Assembly (NCBI GenBank): GCA_016705125.1
Contig: JADIYW010000003.1
Coordinates: 1-64,000, forward strand
Length of the DNA stretch: 64,000 bases
Source: Bacteroidota bacterium
GTDB taxonomy: Bacteria; Bacteroidota; Bacteroidia; Chitinophagales; JADIYW01
Direction: 5' to 3'
Within the stretch, counting starts at the first letter, position 1. The number at the start of each line of letters is the position of its first letter. Positions 32,595 to 42,030 of this stretch are shown here, piece by piece. Both the position numbers and the translations under genes were made by a program. The notes beneath the pieces were generated by a model. That model worked only from the letters and a program-made list of their open reading frames with translations. It had not been told where the DNA came from and did no database searches.

Positions 32595-33995
32595 ATGAAA
32601 AAAATTATTGTAGCTTTCTTGGCGGTATTTAGCCTGTCAACCTCTTTTTCACAATCCTTTCAGGGATTAAGTTATTCTCAGTACGATGCATTGGCATCTT
32701 TTGCAGCCAACCCTGCAAATTTGGTAGGTAGTAAACTTAAATGGCAAGTAAATATTATTGGTTTTGATGTAAATGCACAAAATGATTATTTGTTCTTAAA
32801 GGGTAAATTGATTGGTATGGCCTCCAATTTTGATCAGGATGTAAACGTGGGTGAAAACCTAAATGGTAAACCAAAAGATTTGAGTTTTGGTTTGGATACT
32901 CGCCTTCCCTCCTTTTCATTTAAAATAAAAGAAAAAAATGCCATTGCCCTTACAATGAAAGTAAGAGGTGTTTTGTCGGGAAATGATATTGATGAGAAAT
33001 TTGCCACTTCTTTATATAATGAACAAATTGATTTATTGAGTTGGGAGAATTTTATTCAAGATGGAAAAACATCAATGGGATTTACATCGTGGGGTGAAAT
33101 AGGAATTGGATATGCAAGACAAATTCTTGATTTGGATAAGCATCAGTTGGATGCTGGTATAAATGTAAAACTAATCACTAATGGAATTGTAGGTAAATTG
33201 GATTTTCAAGACATAGAATTTAACCTTTCAGCCGATAGTATTATAAACGTAAAAAATTCGCAGTTTAATTTTTTAGGAAGCAACGAATTAGATGCTTTTA
33301 TTAGTGGAGAAGAGGATGAAACCGAGGATTTTAAATTTGCCATTAAATCTGTTGGTTTTGATGTGGGTGCGAGTTATGCTTTTAAACTATCTGGCAAGGA
33401 TGATTATTTATTTAAAGCTGGGGTTTCTGTAAATGATATTGGAAAGTTGAAATATGTAGCTTCCAAATTTTCGCGATCTTTTGTGGGAAATAATACCAAT
33501 ATACCGGGTCAATTAATTTTGGATGGTTCAGGAGACTATAAAAATTTTGATTCTATAATGGATATATTGGGAACACGTACCACGCCTACTGGCGAATTTA
33601 AGGTAGCATTACCTACTACTTTGAATGTTTTCTTAGATGTAAGGGCTGTAAAAGGTTTGTATGTAACTGTTGGTGGACAAATTAATTTACTGTCTCAAAA
33701 GAAAGATAATCCATCATCCAATTTACCTACATTATTAACGATAACTCCACGATATGAGAATAAAATTTTCGGAGCATTTTTACCTATGAGTTATAATAAA
33801 TATGGAGGTTTTAATTTTGGGGCAGGTTTTAGAATTGGACAATTTTCGATAGGCTCAAATAATTTTCTTTCTTCTTTAGTAAAAAAGAACTTTTCTGGTG
33901 TAAATATTTATACTTCAATTGGTTTTGGAAAAGCCAAGAAAAAGGGAAAAACTTCCGAAGTGGTACAAGAGGAAGAGAAAGAAAGCACGAGATAA
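32595..33995 (+). CDS. DUF5723-family outer-membrane beta-barrel protein
   Basis: From the ATG at 32595 the product has 466 residues; the TTG at 32577 is less likely. A cleavable signal peptide (KKIIVAFLAVFSLSTSFSQ) is followed by SFQGLSYSQYDALASFAANPANLVGSK, the conserved opening of DUF5723 proteins, then repeated amphipathic strands and a strongly barrel-like C-terminal half (VYVTVGGQINLLSQK, FNFGAGFRIGQFSIGSNN). A short charged tail (KKKGKTSEVVQEEEKEST) follows. DUF5723 proteins are related to the PorV/FadL type of outer-membrane barrels; their function is not known. Confidence 0.85.
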   Translation: MKKIIVAFLAVFSLSTSFSQSFQGLSYSQYDALASFAANPANLVGSKLKWQVNIIGFDVNAQNDYLFLKGKLIGMASNFDQDVNVGENLNGKPKDLSFGLDTRLPSFSFKIKEKNAIALTMKVRGVLSGNDIDEKFATSLYNEQIDLLSWENFIQDGKTSMGFTSWGEIGIGYARQILDLDKHQLDAGINVKLITNGIVGKLDFQDIEFNLSADSIINVKNSQFNFLGSNELDAFISGEEDETEDFKFAIKSVGFDVGASYAFKLSGKDDYLFKAGVSVNDIGKLKYVASKFSRSFVGNNTNIPGQLILDGSGDYKNFDSIMDILGTRTTPTGEFKVALPTTLNVFLDVRAVKGLYVTVGGQINLLSQKKDNPSSNLPTLLTITPRYENKIFGAFLPMSYNKYGGFNFGAGFRIGQFSIGSNNFLSSLVKKNFSGVNIYTSIGFGKAKKKGKTSEVVQEEEKESTR

Positions 33996-34078
33996 AAGTA
34001 AAAAAGAGGCTGTCTCAAAAGTAAAATTAATGCCACAGAGAGTCGATTATTTTAAATTTTCCTAGATACCTTTACAAA

Positions 34079-34118
34079 TAAAAAAGAGGCTGCCTTGACT
34101 TTTCGGACAGCCTCTCTT
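34079..34118 (+). terminator. Terminator after the DUF5723 gene
   Basis: AAGAGGCTGCC and GGACAGCCTCTCTTT pair around TTGACTTTTC. A partial copy of the left arm (AAAAAAGAGGCTGTCTC) lies at 34003-34020, between the gene and this hairpin. The rest of the 33996-34297 spacer holds no gene. Confidence 0.6.
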
Positions 34119-34297
34119 TCATAATTAAGAGATTTTATCCAAACATAATTATAAAATGGTCCATAAATGCGACTTAATTTTTTGCCAAGATGATGAATAA
34201 AAATTGTTGCATATCCAATAGATATGGGACTATTTTTAGAAGATTTATTGGTGAAAAAGAACGAGCAGAATGGATTATTTTGTAGTTATATTTGGTA

Positions 34298-35656
34298 TTA
34301 AATAAACAACCTAAACAGCATATATAATAAAAAGGAAACCGTCATAGTAACTGGCAATGTAAGTATCCATGCCAATACAATGCTTTTTACTGTGCCAGCT
34401 TGTAAGTTTTTCACCCCTTTTGAAGCTGTCATTGAACCTGCGATACCAGAAGATAAAACATGTGTTGTACTTACTGGTAAGCCATAATAAGTACTTAAAC
34501 CGATTGTAGATGCAGCTACCAATTCAGCTGTTGCGCCTTCAGCATAAGTCATGTGGCGCTTTCCAATTTTTTCGCCAATTGTAACCACAATTCTTTTATA
34601 ACCTATCATGGTTCCTAAACCAAGACATAAGGCAACCATTAATTTTACCCATGTTGGTGCAAAATCGGTATAGCTTTTAAAAGAAGAAACTTCTTTCTTT
34701 AATTCATCAGTACCTATCTTTAAATCGTTTGGATTTTCTTCCAAAGTTGTTTCTACTGTTTTTGTGATTTTTTGAAGATTTTTTCTCAAAATATATCTTT
34801 CTTTTGTATTCGGATCTGCTTCTAGGGAAAGTATTGCAGCTTTTGCAGCTTTTATTTCTTTATTTATTGCCCCATAATGATTGTCAACTGTACTTTTTTC
34901 AATTTTTTCTATTGAAGTTTTGCATTTTTGAATATCAAAAGTTTTAGAATTTAAGGAATATTGTATAGGAGTAAATGCTAATAATATAATTAACAAAAGC
35001 CCTACTCCTTTTTGACCATCATTTGAACCGTGAAAGAAACTAACCAAAGAACAAGTAGAAACAAGAATTGCTCTAATCCATAATGGAGGAGCAGAACCAT
35101 CTTCTTTTGGTTGTTTAAATATTTCTTTATTTGAAACCAACTGTCGGAGCACAAACATAAGCATAATAGCTACCGAAAAACCAAATAATGGAGATATTAA
35201 AAGTGACAGTCCTATGTCTTTGGCTTTATCCCAATTTACACCATCACCACCATGAACATAGTAAAATGCTAAACCAGAGCCTAATATTGCTCCAATCATA
35301 GTGTGTGAACTCGAACAAGGAATGCCATAATACCAAGTGCCTAGATTCCAAAGTATGGCAGTGATCAATAGAGCCATTACCAAAGAGATACTTTCACCAT
35401 ATCCCATGCCCATTAAATCACTCATTGGTAAAAGTTTAATCATACCCATTGCTACAGCAATTTTTGCAGATACCATTAAACCCAAAAAATTAAAAGCTCC
35501 TGAAAGCATTACTGCATAAGTTGGTTTAAGCGTTTTTGTGTAAATAACAGTGGCAACAGCATTTGCAGTGTCGTGGAAACCATTTATAAATTCAAAAACC
35601 CCGACCGCCACAATGGCAATAATCATAAATATAAATGCAATTCCAGTTGCTTCCAT
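34298..35656 (-). CDS. Inorganic phosphate transporter, PiT family
   Basis: A 452-residue membrane protein. The two PiT signature repeats are GFHDTANAVATVIYTK (about residues 25-40) and the second, SFFHGSNDGQKGVGLL (about 206-221), each with the Asn/Asp of the substrate site. Around ten transmembrane helices are split by a hydrophilic central loop (about 235-335) with predicted coiled coil (EKIEKSTVDNHYGAINKEIK). It imports phosphate with H+ or Na+. No PhoU-like gene is next to it. CPCSSSHTMIG-type sequence (IPCSSSHTMIGAILGSG) is typical. Confidence 0.92.
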   Translation of the reverse strand: MEATGIAFIFMIIAIVAVGVFEFINGFHDTANAVATVIYTKTLKPTYAVMLSGAFNFLGLMVSAKIAVAMGMIKLLPMSDLMGMGYGESISLVMALLITAILWNLGTWYYGIPCSSSHTMIGAILGSGLAFYYVHGGDGVNWDKAKDIGLSLLISPLFGFSVAIMLMFVLRQLVSNKEIFKQPKEDGSAPPLWIRAILVSTCSLVSFFHGSNDGQKGVGLLLIILLAFTPIQYSLNSKTFDIQKCKTSIEKIEKSTVDNHYGAINKEIKAAKAAILSLEADPNTKERYILRKNLQKITKTVETTLEENPNDLKIGTDELKKEVSSFKSYTDFAPTWVKLMVALCLGLGTMIGYKRIVVTIGEKIGKRHMTYAEGATAELVAASTIGLSTYYGLPVSTTHVLSSGIAGSMTASKGVKNLQAGTVKSIVLAWILTLPVTMTVSFLLYMLFRLFI

Positions 35657-35744
35657 AATTTTTTTTGCAAAGGTGCGGATAAATTATTAATTCTACGTTA
35701 ATTGAAAAAGGTTATTTTATGTATATTGAGTGTTTGTTTGGAAT

Positions 35745-35885
35745 AATTAAATAATGAAATAATAAAATAATTAAATAATTTGAAAAAATGTTTAATGAAT
35801 AACGAATACCGTGGACTGCCTACTCCTCAAAACCAATAACCAAAATGCGGACCGTCGACCGTGGACTGTTAACTTTCAAAAAAAT
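35745..35885 (+). repeat. Periodic tracts between pit and the CYTH gene
   Basis: An AATAATTAAATAATGAAATAA-like AT tract (35745-35785) is followed by units of both heptamer families: ACCGTGGACTG, CCAATAACC, GCGGACCGTCGACCGTGGACT. The GC-rich units are the reverse complement of those at 41.9 kb. No gene is visible in 35657-35969. Confidence 0.6.
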
Positions 35886-35969
35886 AACTAAAAAAAACTG
35901 TGGATACTTTTATAGTGCGAAATTTTTCTAAATCGACAGAATTGGCTAATTTTAAAATAAATATAAACA

Positions 35970-36482
35970 ATGGAACGAAAAAGCATAGAAATAAAAGCAG
36001 CTTGCTCCGATTTGAATAGAATTGAAAAAATATTAGTTGAAAAAGAGGCTGAATTTTTGGGAATTGACCACCAAATTGACACCTATTTTAATATTCAAAA
36101 TGGAAGAATGAAATTAAGAGAAGGAAATATTGAAAATTACCTTATCCATTATATCAGAGCTGACCATGAAGGGCCAAAGAAATCTATAATTACCATCTTT
36201 AAGAATACACCCCAATCGTCGCTTAAAAGTTTACTAGAAAAAGGTTTGGGCGTTTTAACAATCATAGATAAGGAAAGAAAGATATATTTTATTGAAAATG
36301 TAAAATTCCATTTGGATAAAGTTGAAAACATTGGAACCTTTATAGAAATAGAAGCATTAGATAAAAAGGACTTATTTTCTGAATTAGAATTGAAAAGTCA
36401 GTGTGAAAAATATATGGCTTTATTTGAAATAAAAGAATCGGATTTGGTTTCTCATTCATATAGTGATTTGGCGTTAAAATAG
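35970..36482 (+). CDS. CYTH-domain protein (class IV adenylate cyclase / triphosphatase-like)
   Basis: A 170-residue protein of the CyaB/CYTH fold: ERKSIEIKAACSDL at the N-terminus (the family's E-x-E-x-K variant, here IEIKA), then HQIDTYFNIQNGRMKLREG (residues about 31-49, metal and phosphate contacts), and IGTFIEIEAL (about 111-120). CYTH proteins hydrolyse triphosphates or make cAMP; relatives in Bacteroidota are of unknown substrate. It is convergent with the T9SS hydrolase gene, and a possible shared hairpin lies between them. Confidence 0.85.
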   Translation: MERKSIEIKAACSDLNRIEKILVEKEAEFLGIDHQIDTYFNIQNGRMKLREGNIENYLIHYIRADHEGPKKSIITIFKNTPQSSLKSLLEKGLGVLTIIDKERKIYFIENVKFHLDKVENIGTFIEIEALDKKDLFSELELKSQCEKYMALFEIKESDLVSHSYSDLALK

Positions 36483-36483
36483 A

Positions 36484-36560
36484 AATGCTATTTTGGAAAT
36501 CAAATAATTTAACTATTAAAAAAATGACAAGCGCTACTTTAGAGCTAAAAAAATAGCATT
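36484..36560. terminator. Possible shared terminator between convergent genes
   Basis: AATGCTATTTT (36484-36494) and AAAATAGCATT (36550-36560) are perfect inverted arms separated by 55 bases, with A/T runs inside. The long loop makes it weaker than the other hairpins in the window. Confidence 0.35.
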
Positions 36561-38382
36561 ATATTTTTATAATTTTACCTTGAGCAATATTTTGATTTTT
36601 TTCATCAAATAATGCAACTAAATAAATGCCTTTTGTAATATTTGTAATATTTAATTGGATATTTTTTTCCCAATTATTAATGTCGTATTTTGATATTGGT
36701 TTGCCCAATAAATCGTATAAAATAATATAAGCATTTTCATTTATCCATTCACCATTTAATTCAATATTTACGAAAGTAGCCGACAAATTTGGATATATTT
36801 TAAGTTGGTTATTTGATTTTACAAATGGATTTTCAACGTCTGTAACTATATTCGTATAATAATCATCAGAAAACAAAGCACCAATATTATAATTACAACT
36901 GCTTAAATAATAATCACCTAATGAATCGGGCTTTGATAGTAAGGTTAAATCGCAAAGATTGCATTTATCGGCTGCAATTAAATCATCCTGTTTATGCGCA
37001 CCCAAAACAACATGTATATAATCATCTGGTTTTTTAACTGGATAATAAAGCATAGTTGCTACTTTGTCTTTCATTTCTTTAAAAATGCTTTGAGATTCAA
37101 AACAAACGTTTGAAAAGTTTGGATTATAACAATGAAATTGGTGGAAACCAAATAAACCACCATGCTTCATTGCCATTTGAGTGATAAGATGACTTTGAGT
37201 GCCACCTAAATTCATTATCCTATCATGAACCGTCCCGCCTCCAAAAAAATACAATTTTTCATCCAATATATTGTTGTATTTTGCATTTCGCATCTGACCA
37301 CCACAATTTACATATACATTATCATTGGTAGCTTGCATTATATAAACTGGAAATTTTTTATTGTTTACAAAATAAACCGAATCCGATAGCTCAATCCAAT
37401 TTGTATCAGAAATAGCACTACTCAATCCCATTATTTTTTCCACTTTATAAAGTGTACTATCGTTGTTGAAATAACGAAATGGACTTCCAAATTTTTCAAA
37501 TAATGAAATTTTTGATGGCGAATTATTTGATTTCGGAACTTCCAATAATGGATAATCGTCAATTCCAAATCCAGCAAGCAATCCAAAATACGAACCAGAA
37601 CTATTTCCCATAAATGAAATGCCATTTGTGTTGATTTTTAATGTTGATTTATTGTTTAACAAATATCCATATACTGCTAATAAATCTTGAAGGTTCCTAT
37701 AATTTGATTCCAAAATTGAATAGCTGTCACAACTGCCCTCACAATCACAATAATTATGAAACCAATATGCCAATAATTCTTGTGTTGCATTCATATTCGT
37801 AATGCCTTTTATATCCCAACCTTTTCGCATATCCATAGCCACTACTAGGTATCCCTTTTGTGCCAAATATCTACATATTTCCTCGTCTTGTTTTTTGATT
37901 TGTATTAAATCAATGGGGTTATTATATACTTCGTCCCAATATCTTAATCCACCACCCAATGTCGGCAAATCAAAGAAACCTTGAGCACCACTTATATAGA
38001 TAACAGCTTTTCTATTTGTTTCTAGATCATTCTCTAATTCATATATTTTTACACTTAAATCAACTGTTGTATCATTTATATTATATGTCTCTTTCATAGA
38101 GTACATTTCAAAATAATTAAAACACTTATTATTTAAACTGCTTCCAGGTCTAAGAATTTGAATATCTGATGGATTGTATAATTCTGGATTATCATTTCTC
38201 ATCAACTCACCTACCTTTGGTTTGTTGCCATTTTTCCAACAAGCAGATAAAGGATATGTAATATAGGTTTGGTAATTGGTTATGATTCTTCCATCCAAAT
38301 CATCAATATAACGAACCTGTCCAAAAGCAAAATTTTGAACAAAAAAACATTGAATTGCTAAAATGAAAAATCTAACCTTCAT
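36559..38382 (-). CDS. Secreted alpha/beta-hydrolase with T9SS sorting domain, paralogue A
   Basis: A 607-residue protein with a signal peptide (to about residue 21) and a C-terminal type A T9SS domain starting at LKIYPNLSATFVNIEL and ending in IAQGKIIKI. The middle has the nucleophile elbow MGNSSGS (GxSxG, about residue 257), a VYIMQATNDNVYV strand likely carrying the acid, and HGGLFGFHQFH with candidate histidines. Conserved Cys pairs include CDCEGSC. No close named family; polyester or peptide hydrolase is possible. The neighbour at 38765-40573 has the same order of motifs. A reverse-strand TACCTTTG box is at 38400-38407. It is exported and attached to, or released from, the cell surface. 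Confidence 0.8.
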   Translation of the reverse strand: MKVRFFILAIQCFFVQNFAFGQVRYIDDLDGRIITNYQTYITYPLSACWKNGNKPKVGELMRNDNPELYNPSDIQILRPGSSLNNKCFNYFEMYSMKETYNINDTTVDLSVKIYELENDLETNRKAVIYISGAQGFFDLPTLGGGLRYWDEVYNNPIDLIQIKKQDEEICRYLAQKGYLVVAMDMRKGWDIKGITNMNATQELLAYWFHNYCDCEGSCDSYSILESNYRNLQDLLAVYGYLLNNKSTLKINTNGISFMGNSSGSYFGLLAGFGIDDYPLLEVPKSNNSPSKISLFEKFGSPFRYFNNDSTLYKVEKIMGLSSAISDTNWIELSDSVYFVNNKKFPVYIMQATNDNVYVNCGGQMRNAKYNNILDEKLYFFGGGTVHDRIMNLGGTQSHLITQMAMKHGGLFGFHQFHCYNPNFSNVCFESQSIFKEMKDKVATMLYYPVKKPDDYIHVVLGAHKQDDLIAADKCNLCDLTLLSKPDSLGDYYLSSCNYNIGALFSDDYYTNIVTDVENPFVKSNNQLKIYPNLSATFVNIELNGEWINENAYIILYDLLGKPISKYDINNWEKNIQLNITNITKGIYLVALFDEKNQNIAQGKIIKI

Positions 38383-38399
38383 TTGAAAATAATATTATT

Positions 38400-38407
38400 C
38401 AAAGGTA
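38400..38407 (-). promoter_or_regulatory. -7 box TACCTTTG upstream of T9SS hydrolase A
   Basis: Reverse-strand TAnnTTTG, 17 bases before the start codon at 38382. No clear -33 box. Confidence 0.4.
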
Positions 38408-38499
38408 ATTCTAATTGTAAAAAGAGGATTTAATTTTCTATTATTGATTTATTACTAAAAAGATGAGATGGAATCAAGATTTATATAATGTTTAATGAT

Positions 38500-38762
38500 T
38501 AATTGTGAATGTTTAATGAATAAAACAGTCTAAATTGGGCGAATTAAATAATTAGCGAATTAGCGAATGAATAAGAAGAATTGATTAAAATACTAAATTG
38601 CAGTGAACCGTCATCTGTTAACTGTCAACTTTTGTTCCGCCGACTGCCTACTTTTAATAACCTAATTACCAAATAACCAATAACTTATCCCTAGACTTCG
38701 GACTCCTAATAACCAATAACTTATTCACTAAATAACCAATAACCAAACTGCGAACTCCTCCC
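38500..38762 (+). repeat. Long mixed heptamer-period region between the twin hydrolase genes
   Basis: Contains TTTAATG-type units near 38500, GAACCGTCATCTGTTAACTG and CCGCCGACTG near 38605-38650, and then AATAACC, AATAACT, AATAACC units to 38755 in seven-base register. The spacer holds no gene. Its richness in both unit families is the highest of any spacer in the window. Confidence 0.7.
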
Positions 38763-38764
38763 AA

Positions 38765-40573
38765 CTAAAGCTTAATTACTTTTCCCTTACTTTCTAACCC
38801 ATTTTCTGTTTTTATAATTACGAAATACATTCCATTAATGTAATTAGAAAAATTATATGAATAATCATGAATTCCAATTGGAATAGCCTCGCTATAAATT
38901 AAAAAGCCATTTGAATTAAAAATTTGCAAAGTCTTTTCTTCAAAAATCATCTTATTTGGAATTTTAAATCTAGAAATGTCATGAATTAGATTTGGATAAA
39001 TTCCTAATTCTTCGATCTTATTTGCAAAATAGGATGGAAAAACTCCGGTGGAAATATTTTCAAACAATCGATCGCAATCTTGGGTACAACAACTATACTT
39101 TTTGCTTTGCAAACTATCTTTGTCTGCAATCATTATATGCCTACATTCATTACATAATTGCCCATTATAGTTTTCTCTACTTGGTTCGGGAAGCAAAACA
39201 CTATGTATGAATTTGTCCCTTTTTACAAAAAAGTAATCTAAAACAAACCTAGTTGTAGATTTATAAAAACCAATCTCAGATTGTGCTCTAAAACAAGTGT
39301 CAGAAATTTCTGAATTATAACACTTGTATTTAATGGTAGAAATTGGTCCTCCATGTGGAAAACCCCATTGTGTGACCAAATGACTTTCTTTTCCTAAATT
39401 TAAAATTCTATCATGAATGGCAGAACCACCCATTACATAAAAAACAGAATCAAAACGACCCTGATATTTGAATCCTCTGGAAAATCCACCACAACTATAA
39501 GCCGAAATATCCTCACTCCCTTGAGCAATATAAACTGGGAACATGTTATTGCCAATAAAACAAATAGAATCAGATAGTTCAATCCAATTTGTGTCAGGAA
39601 TTGCGGCACTTAGCGAATAGATTTTATCTACTTTAATTTGGTTTAAAGTGATTCCAGATTTTATAAACCTATCTAACTTTCCTAATTTAGTTTCCATATT
39701 AATCAATTCTCCTGTTCCATTGTTCGATCTTGGTACTTTTTCCAAGGGAAAGTTATTTCTACCAAAAGTTCCGTAGTAAACTGAATTGGCTCCTGAGCTA
39801 TTTGCAAAATATGAAATGCTATTAGGGTCGATATTAAAAGTAGAAGCCTCTTTAATAAGTTTGCTATGAAAAGCAATTAAATCTTGTGTGTTTCTATAAT
39901 AATTTTCAATAAACGAAAAAGCATCACACGAATCCTCACAGGCACAATGTTTTGGAAACCAATAATTTTCGAAGGGAGGGATTTGATTTAGATTGGAAAT
40001 TCCTTTTATGTCCCATCCTTTTCTAACATCTAAATAAAATACCACAAAACCCTTTTTTGTTAGATAATCTAATATCTGTACATCTTGATTTTTTAAGGTA
40101 AATAAAGAATTGTCATCAAAATAATCCCAATACCTAAGTCCTGATCCCATTGGTGGATTATCGAAAAATCCAATTCCACCCCCAAAATATATCATTGCCT
40201 TTCTATTTTTGGCAGTATCTCCTTCCAATGAATACATTCGGGCACTCAATTCGTAAGTTGTGTCATTTTCATTATAAGTTCTTTTTAAAGAGCCATATTC
40301 GTAATAATTAAAACACTTATTATTTGTAGTACTTCCAGGCACTAAAAGTGAATTATTTGATGGATTGTATAAACTAGGATTGTCGTTTTTAAGTAATTGG
40401 TTTGGTTGTGGTTTGTTTCCTTTTCTCCAACAATCGCTTAGGTTTACGGTTTGGTATGGAAAGTCTAATTTTATAATATTTCCTGGTAAATCATCCACAT
40501 ACCTAATTTGTCCAAATGAATATACATTTAATAACAAAAATTGGATTAATAAAAGACATTTAAATTTTTTCAT
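38765..40573 (-). CDS. Secreted alpha/beta-hydrolase with T9SS sorting domain, paralogue B
   Basis: A 602-residue paralogue of the gene at 36559-38382. Shared landmarks in the same order are a signal peptide, DCWRKGNKPQPNQLLKNDNP, TNNKCFNYYE, DVRKGWDIKGISN, CACEDSC, the elbow ANSSGA (GNSSGS in the other), the VYIAQGSED strand, and HGGPISTIKYKCYN. The T9SS domain begins near LGIYPNLIHDISRFKI and ends SKGKVIKL. The first Gly of the nucleophile elbow is Ala here. The pair probably arose by tandem duplication. The substrate is unknown. Confidence 0.8.
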   Translation of the reverse strand: MKKFKCLLLIQFLLLNVYSFGQIRYVDDLPGNIIKLDFPYQTVNLSDCWRKGNKPQPNQLLKNDNPSLYNPSNNSLLVPGSTTNNKCFNYYEYGSLKRTYNENDTTYELSARMYSLEGDTAKNRKAMIYFGGGIGFFDNPPMGSGLRYWDYFDDNSLFTLKNQDVQILDYLTKKGFVVFYLDVRKGWDIKGISNLNQIPPFENYWFPKHCACEDSCDAFSFIENYYRNTQDLIAFHSKLIKEASTFNIDPNSISYFANSSGANSVYYGTFGRNNFPLEKVPRSNNGTGELINMETKLGKLDRFIKSGITLNQIKVDKIYSLSAAIPDTNWIELSDSICFIGNNMFPVYIAQGSEDISAYSCGGFSRGFKYQGRFDSVFYVMGGSAIHDRILNLGKESHLVTQWGFPHGGPISTIKYKCYNSEISDTCFRAQSEIGFYKSTTRFVLDYFFVKRDKFIHSVLLPEPSRENYNGQLCNECRHIMIADKDSLQSKKYSCCTQDCDRLFENISTGVFPSYFANKIEELGIYPNLIHDISRFKIPNKMIFEEKTLQIFNSNGFLIYSEAIPIGIHDYSYNFSNYINGMYFVIIKTENGLESKGKVIKL

Positions 40574-40659
40574 CCTGTAAAGATAAGTTCTTCAAAAGAT
40601 TTTTGAAAATACAAAAAAAACGAATAATCGGAAAAAAAATCTTTGTTTTGTTCAGAAAA

Positions 40660-41898
40660 TTAAAATCTTTCAATAGGCATCGTCATGCAGTGTGGTCCTC
40701 CCCTTGCTCTCGATAATTCCGCACTAGGAATAGTTATAAATATATTTTCCATTTCGCCCATTGCATTCGTGTAGTCTTTAAATTCTTTGGTTAGTCCACT
40801 AGCGGCCCAAACTTCATAACCTGCTTTTTCGAGTGCCTGAGCCGTATATTCGTTTCTTTCATAGCCATAAACTACACCGCCTTTTAAGGCTACCAAATTA
40901 CTGCCATCCGTCCATTGTTCTCTTTCTGCAAATGGAGATATTCCACCGCCACATGCAATGGTTTTTAAATCAGGAATTATTTCTTGAAGGCAAGTCTTTA
41001 AATTATCAAATCTCGTCGTTTTGCCACCATTTACAAATCTATCTACGATAACATCATAATTGGTTTTAAATACAAGTGGCTCAAATCCAACACAAACATT
41101 TTTATCTACCATTGTAAAAATGGTGTCTAAGTGCATACAATATCGTTTAGATGGTATTTTTACAATTGTAAGGGTTTCAATTACATTGTTTGCAAATAAT
41201 TGTTCTTTTAAACGTTCAATTGCTGGTAAAGTAGTTCGCTCGCTTAATCCCACAAAAAGATGCCCTTTTTGTAACATCATTACATCGCCTCCTTCAATTG
41301 AAATATCAGCTCTGGTTTCAAAGTTTTCCCAATTCACAAAATCAATAATTTTATTTGAATTTGATAATGGTTTAAATATTGGGTGGTGGTTAAATACTGC
41401 TTTTGAAAGAATGTTTTCTCTAAATCTTGCTTTTTTATTGGCTTTGCAAATTAATAAATGATCGTGTATTACAACGCCAATATCTCTTGTAAATACTAAA
41501 TTTGGAATTGGGTTAAAAATCATTTCCTCTGTTTCATGATGGATACCTGAAATAAGAATGTCGGCTAATTTAATGGCATCTAAACTATTTAAATAATTCA
41601 TTGCTAAATTTCCAGGCTTTTCTAGTTTTTCAATATCAGCTAAAAGATTATCTTTTACTCCATTTTCTAAAAGGGCAGTTTCTAATAAATCGTTAAATTC
41701 TAACACATTTTCTTGCCCAATAAATGTCCTTATATTATTGGTAAAAATTTTATGCTCCTTTACCATTTTGGGTAAAAAAACGATATCATCATACAACAAT
41801 TCCTCTGCAATTTCAGGTGTAATTTGTTCAATTCCATAATCTGGTTGATGGATGATTACTTTTTTCAAACAATCCGTTTCGCTATATACTTGTACCAT
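40660..41898 (-). CDS. arcA: Arginine deiminase
   Basis: A 412-residue guanidino-modifying enzyme. It has NLVFTRDIGVV (FTRD, about residues 132-142), IEGGDVMML (EGGD), CMHLDTIFTMVD with the catalytic His and Asp, and ACGGGISPFAEREQWTDGSN. The terminal nucleophile is Cys404 in RGGPHCMTMP. These match arginine deiminase: L-arginine to citrulline and ammonium. There is no arcB or arcC in the window, so an energy-yielding ADI pathway is not shown here; in Bacteroidota the lone enzyme is usual. Confidence 0.9.
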   Translation of the reverse strand: MVQVYSETDCLKKVIIHQPDYGIEQITPEIAEELLYDDIVFLPKMVKEHKIFTNNIRTFIGQENVLEFNDLLETALLENGVKDNLLADIEKLEKPGNLAMNYLNSLDAIKLADILISGIHHETEEMIFNPIPNLVFTRDIGVVIHDHLLICKANKKARFRENILSKAVFNHHPIFKPLSNSNKIIDFVNWENFETRADISIEGGDVMMLQKGHLFVGLSERTTLPAIERLKEQLFANNVIETLTIVKIPSKRYCMHLDTIFTMVDKNVCVGFEPLVFKTNYDVIVDRFVNGGKTTRFDNLKTCLQEIIPDLKTIACGGGISPFAEREQWTDGSNLVALKGGVVYGYERNEYTAQALEKAGYEVWAASGLTKEFKDYTNAMGEMENIFITIPSAELSRARGGPHCMTMPIERF

Positions 41899-41924
41899 TT
41901 TTTTTAGTTATTTTTTTGAAAGTC

Positions 41925-42030
41925 AACAGTCCACGGTCGACAGTCCGCAGTTTGGTTATTAGTTATTTGGAGTCCACGGTCGACGGTCGGCAGTCCACAG
42001 TTTATTTATTCATTAAACATTAAACATTCT
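41925..42030 (+). repeat. Heptamer-period tract with GTCCAC/GTCGAC units
   Basis: A clear seven-base register: AGTCCAC, GGTCGAC, AGTCCGC, AGTTTGG, TTATTAG, then after one slip AGTCCAC, GGTCGAC, GGTCGGC, AGTCCAC, AGTTTAT, and ACATTAA units. It shows that the GC-rich and AT-rich families alternate within a single tract. Confidence 0.8.

Noticed and set aside
40660..41898. Arginine catabolic ADI operon
   Set aside because: No arcB, arcC or arginine-ornithine antiporter gene is nearby.
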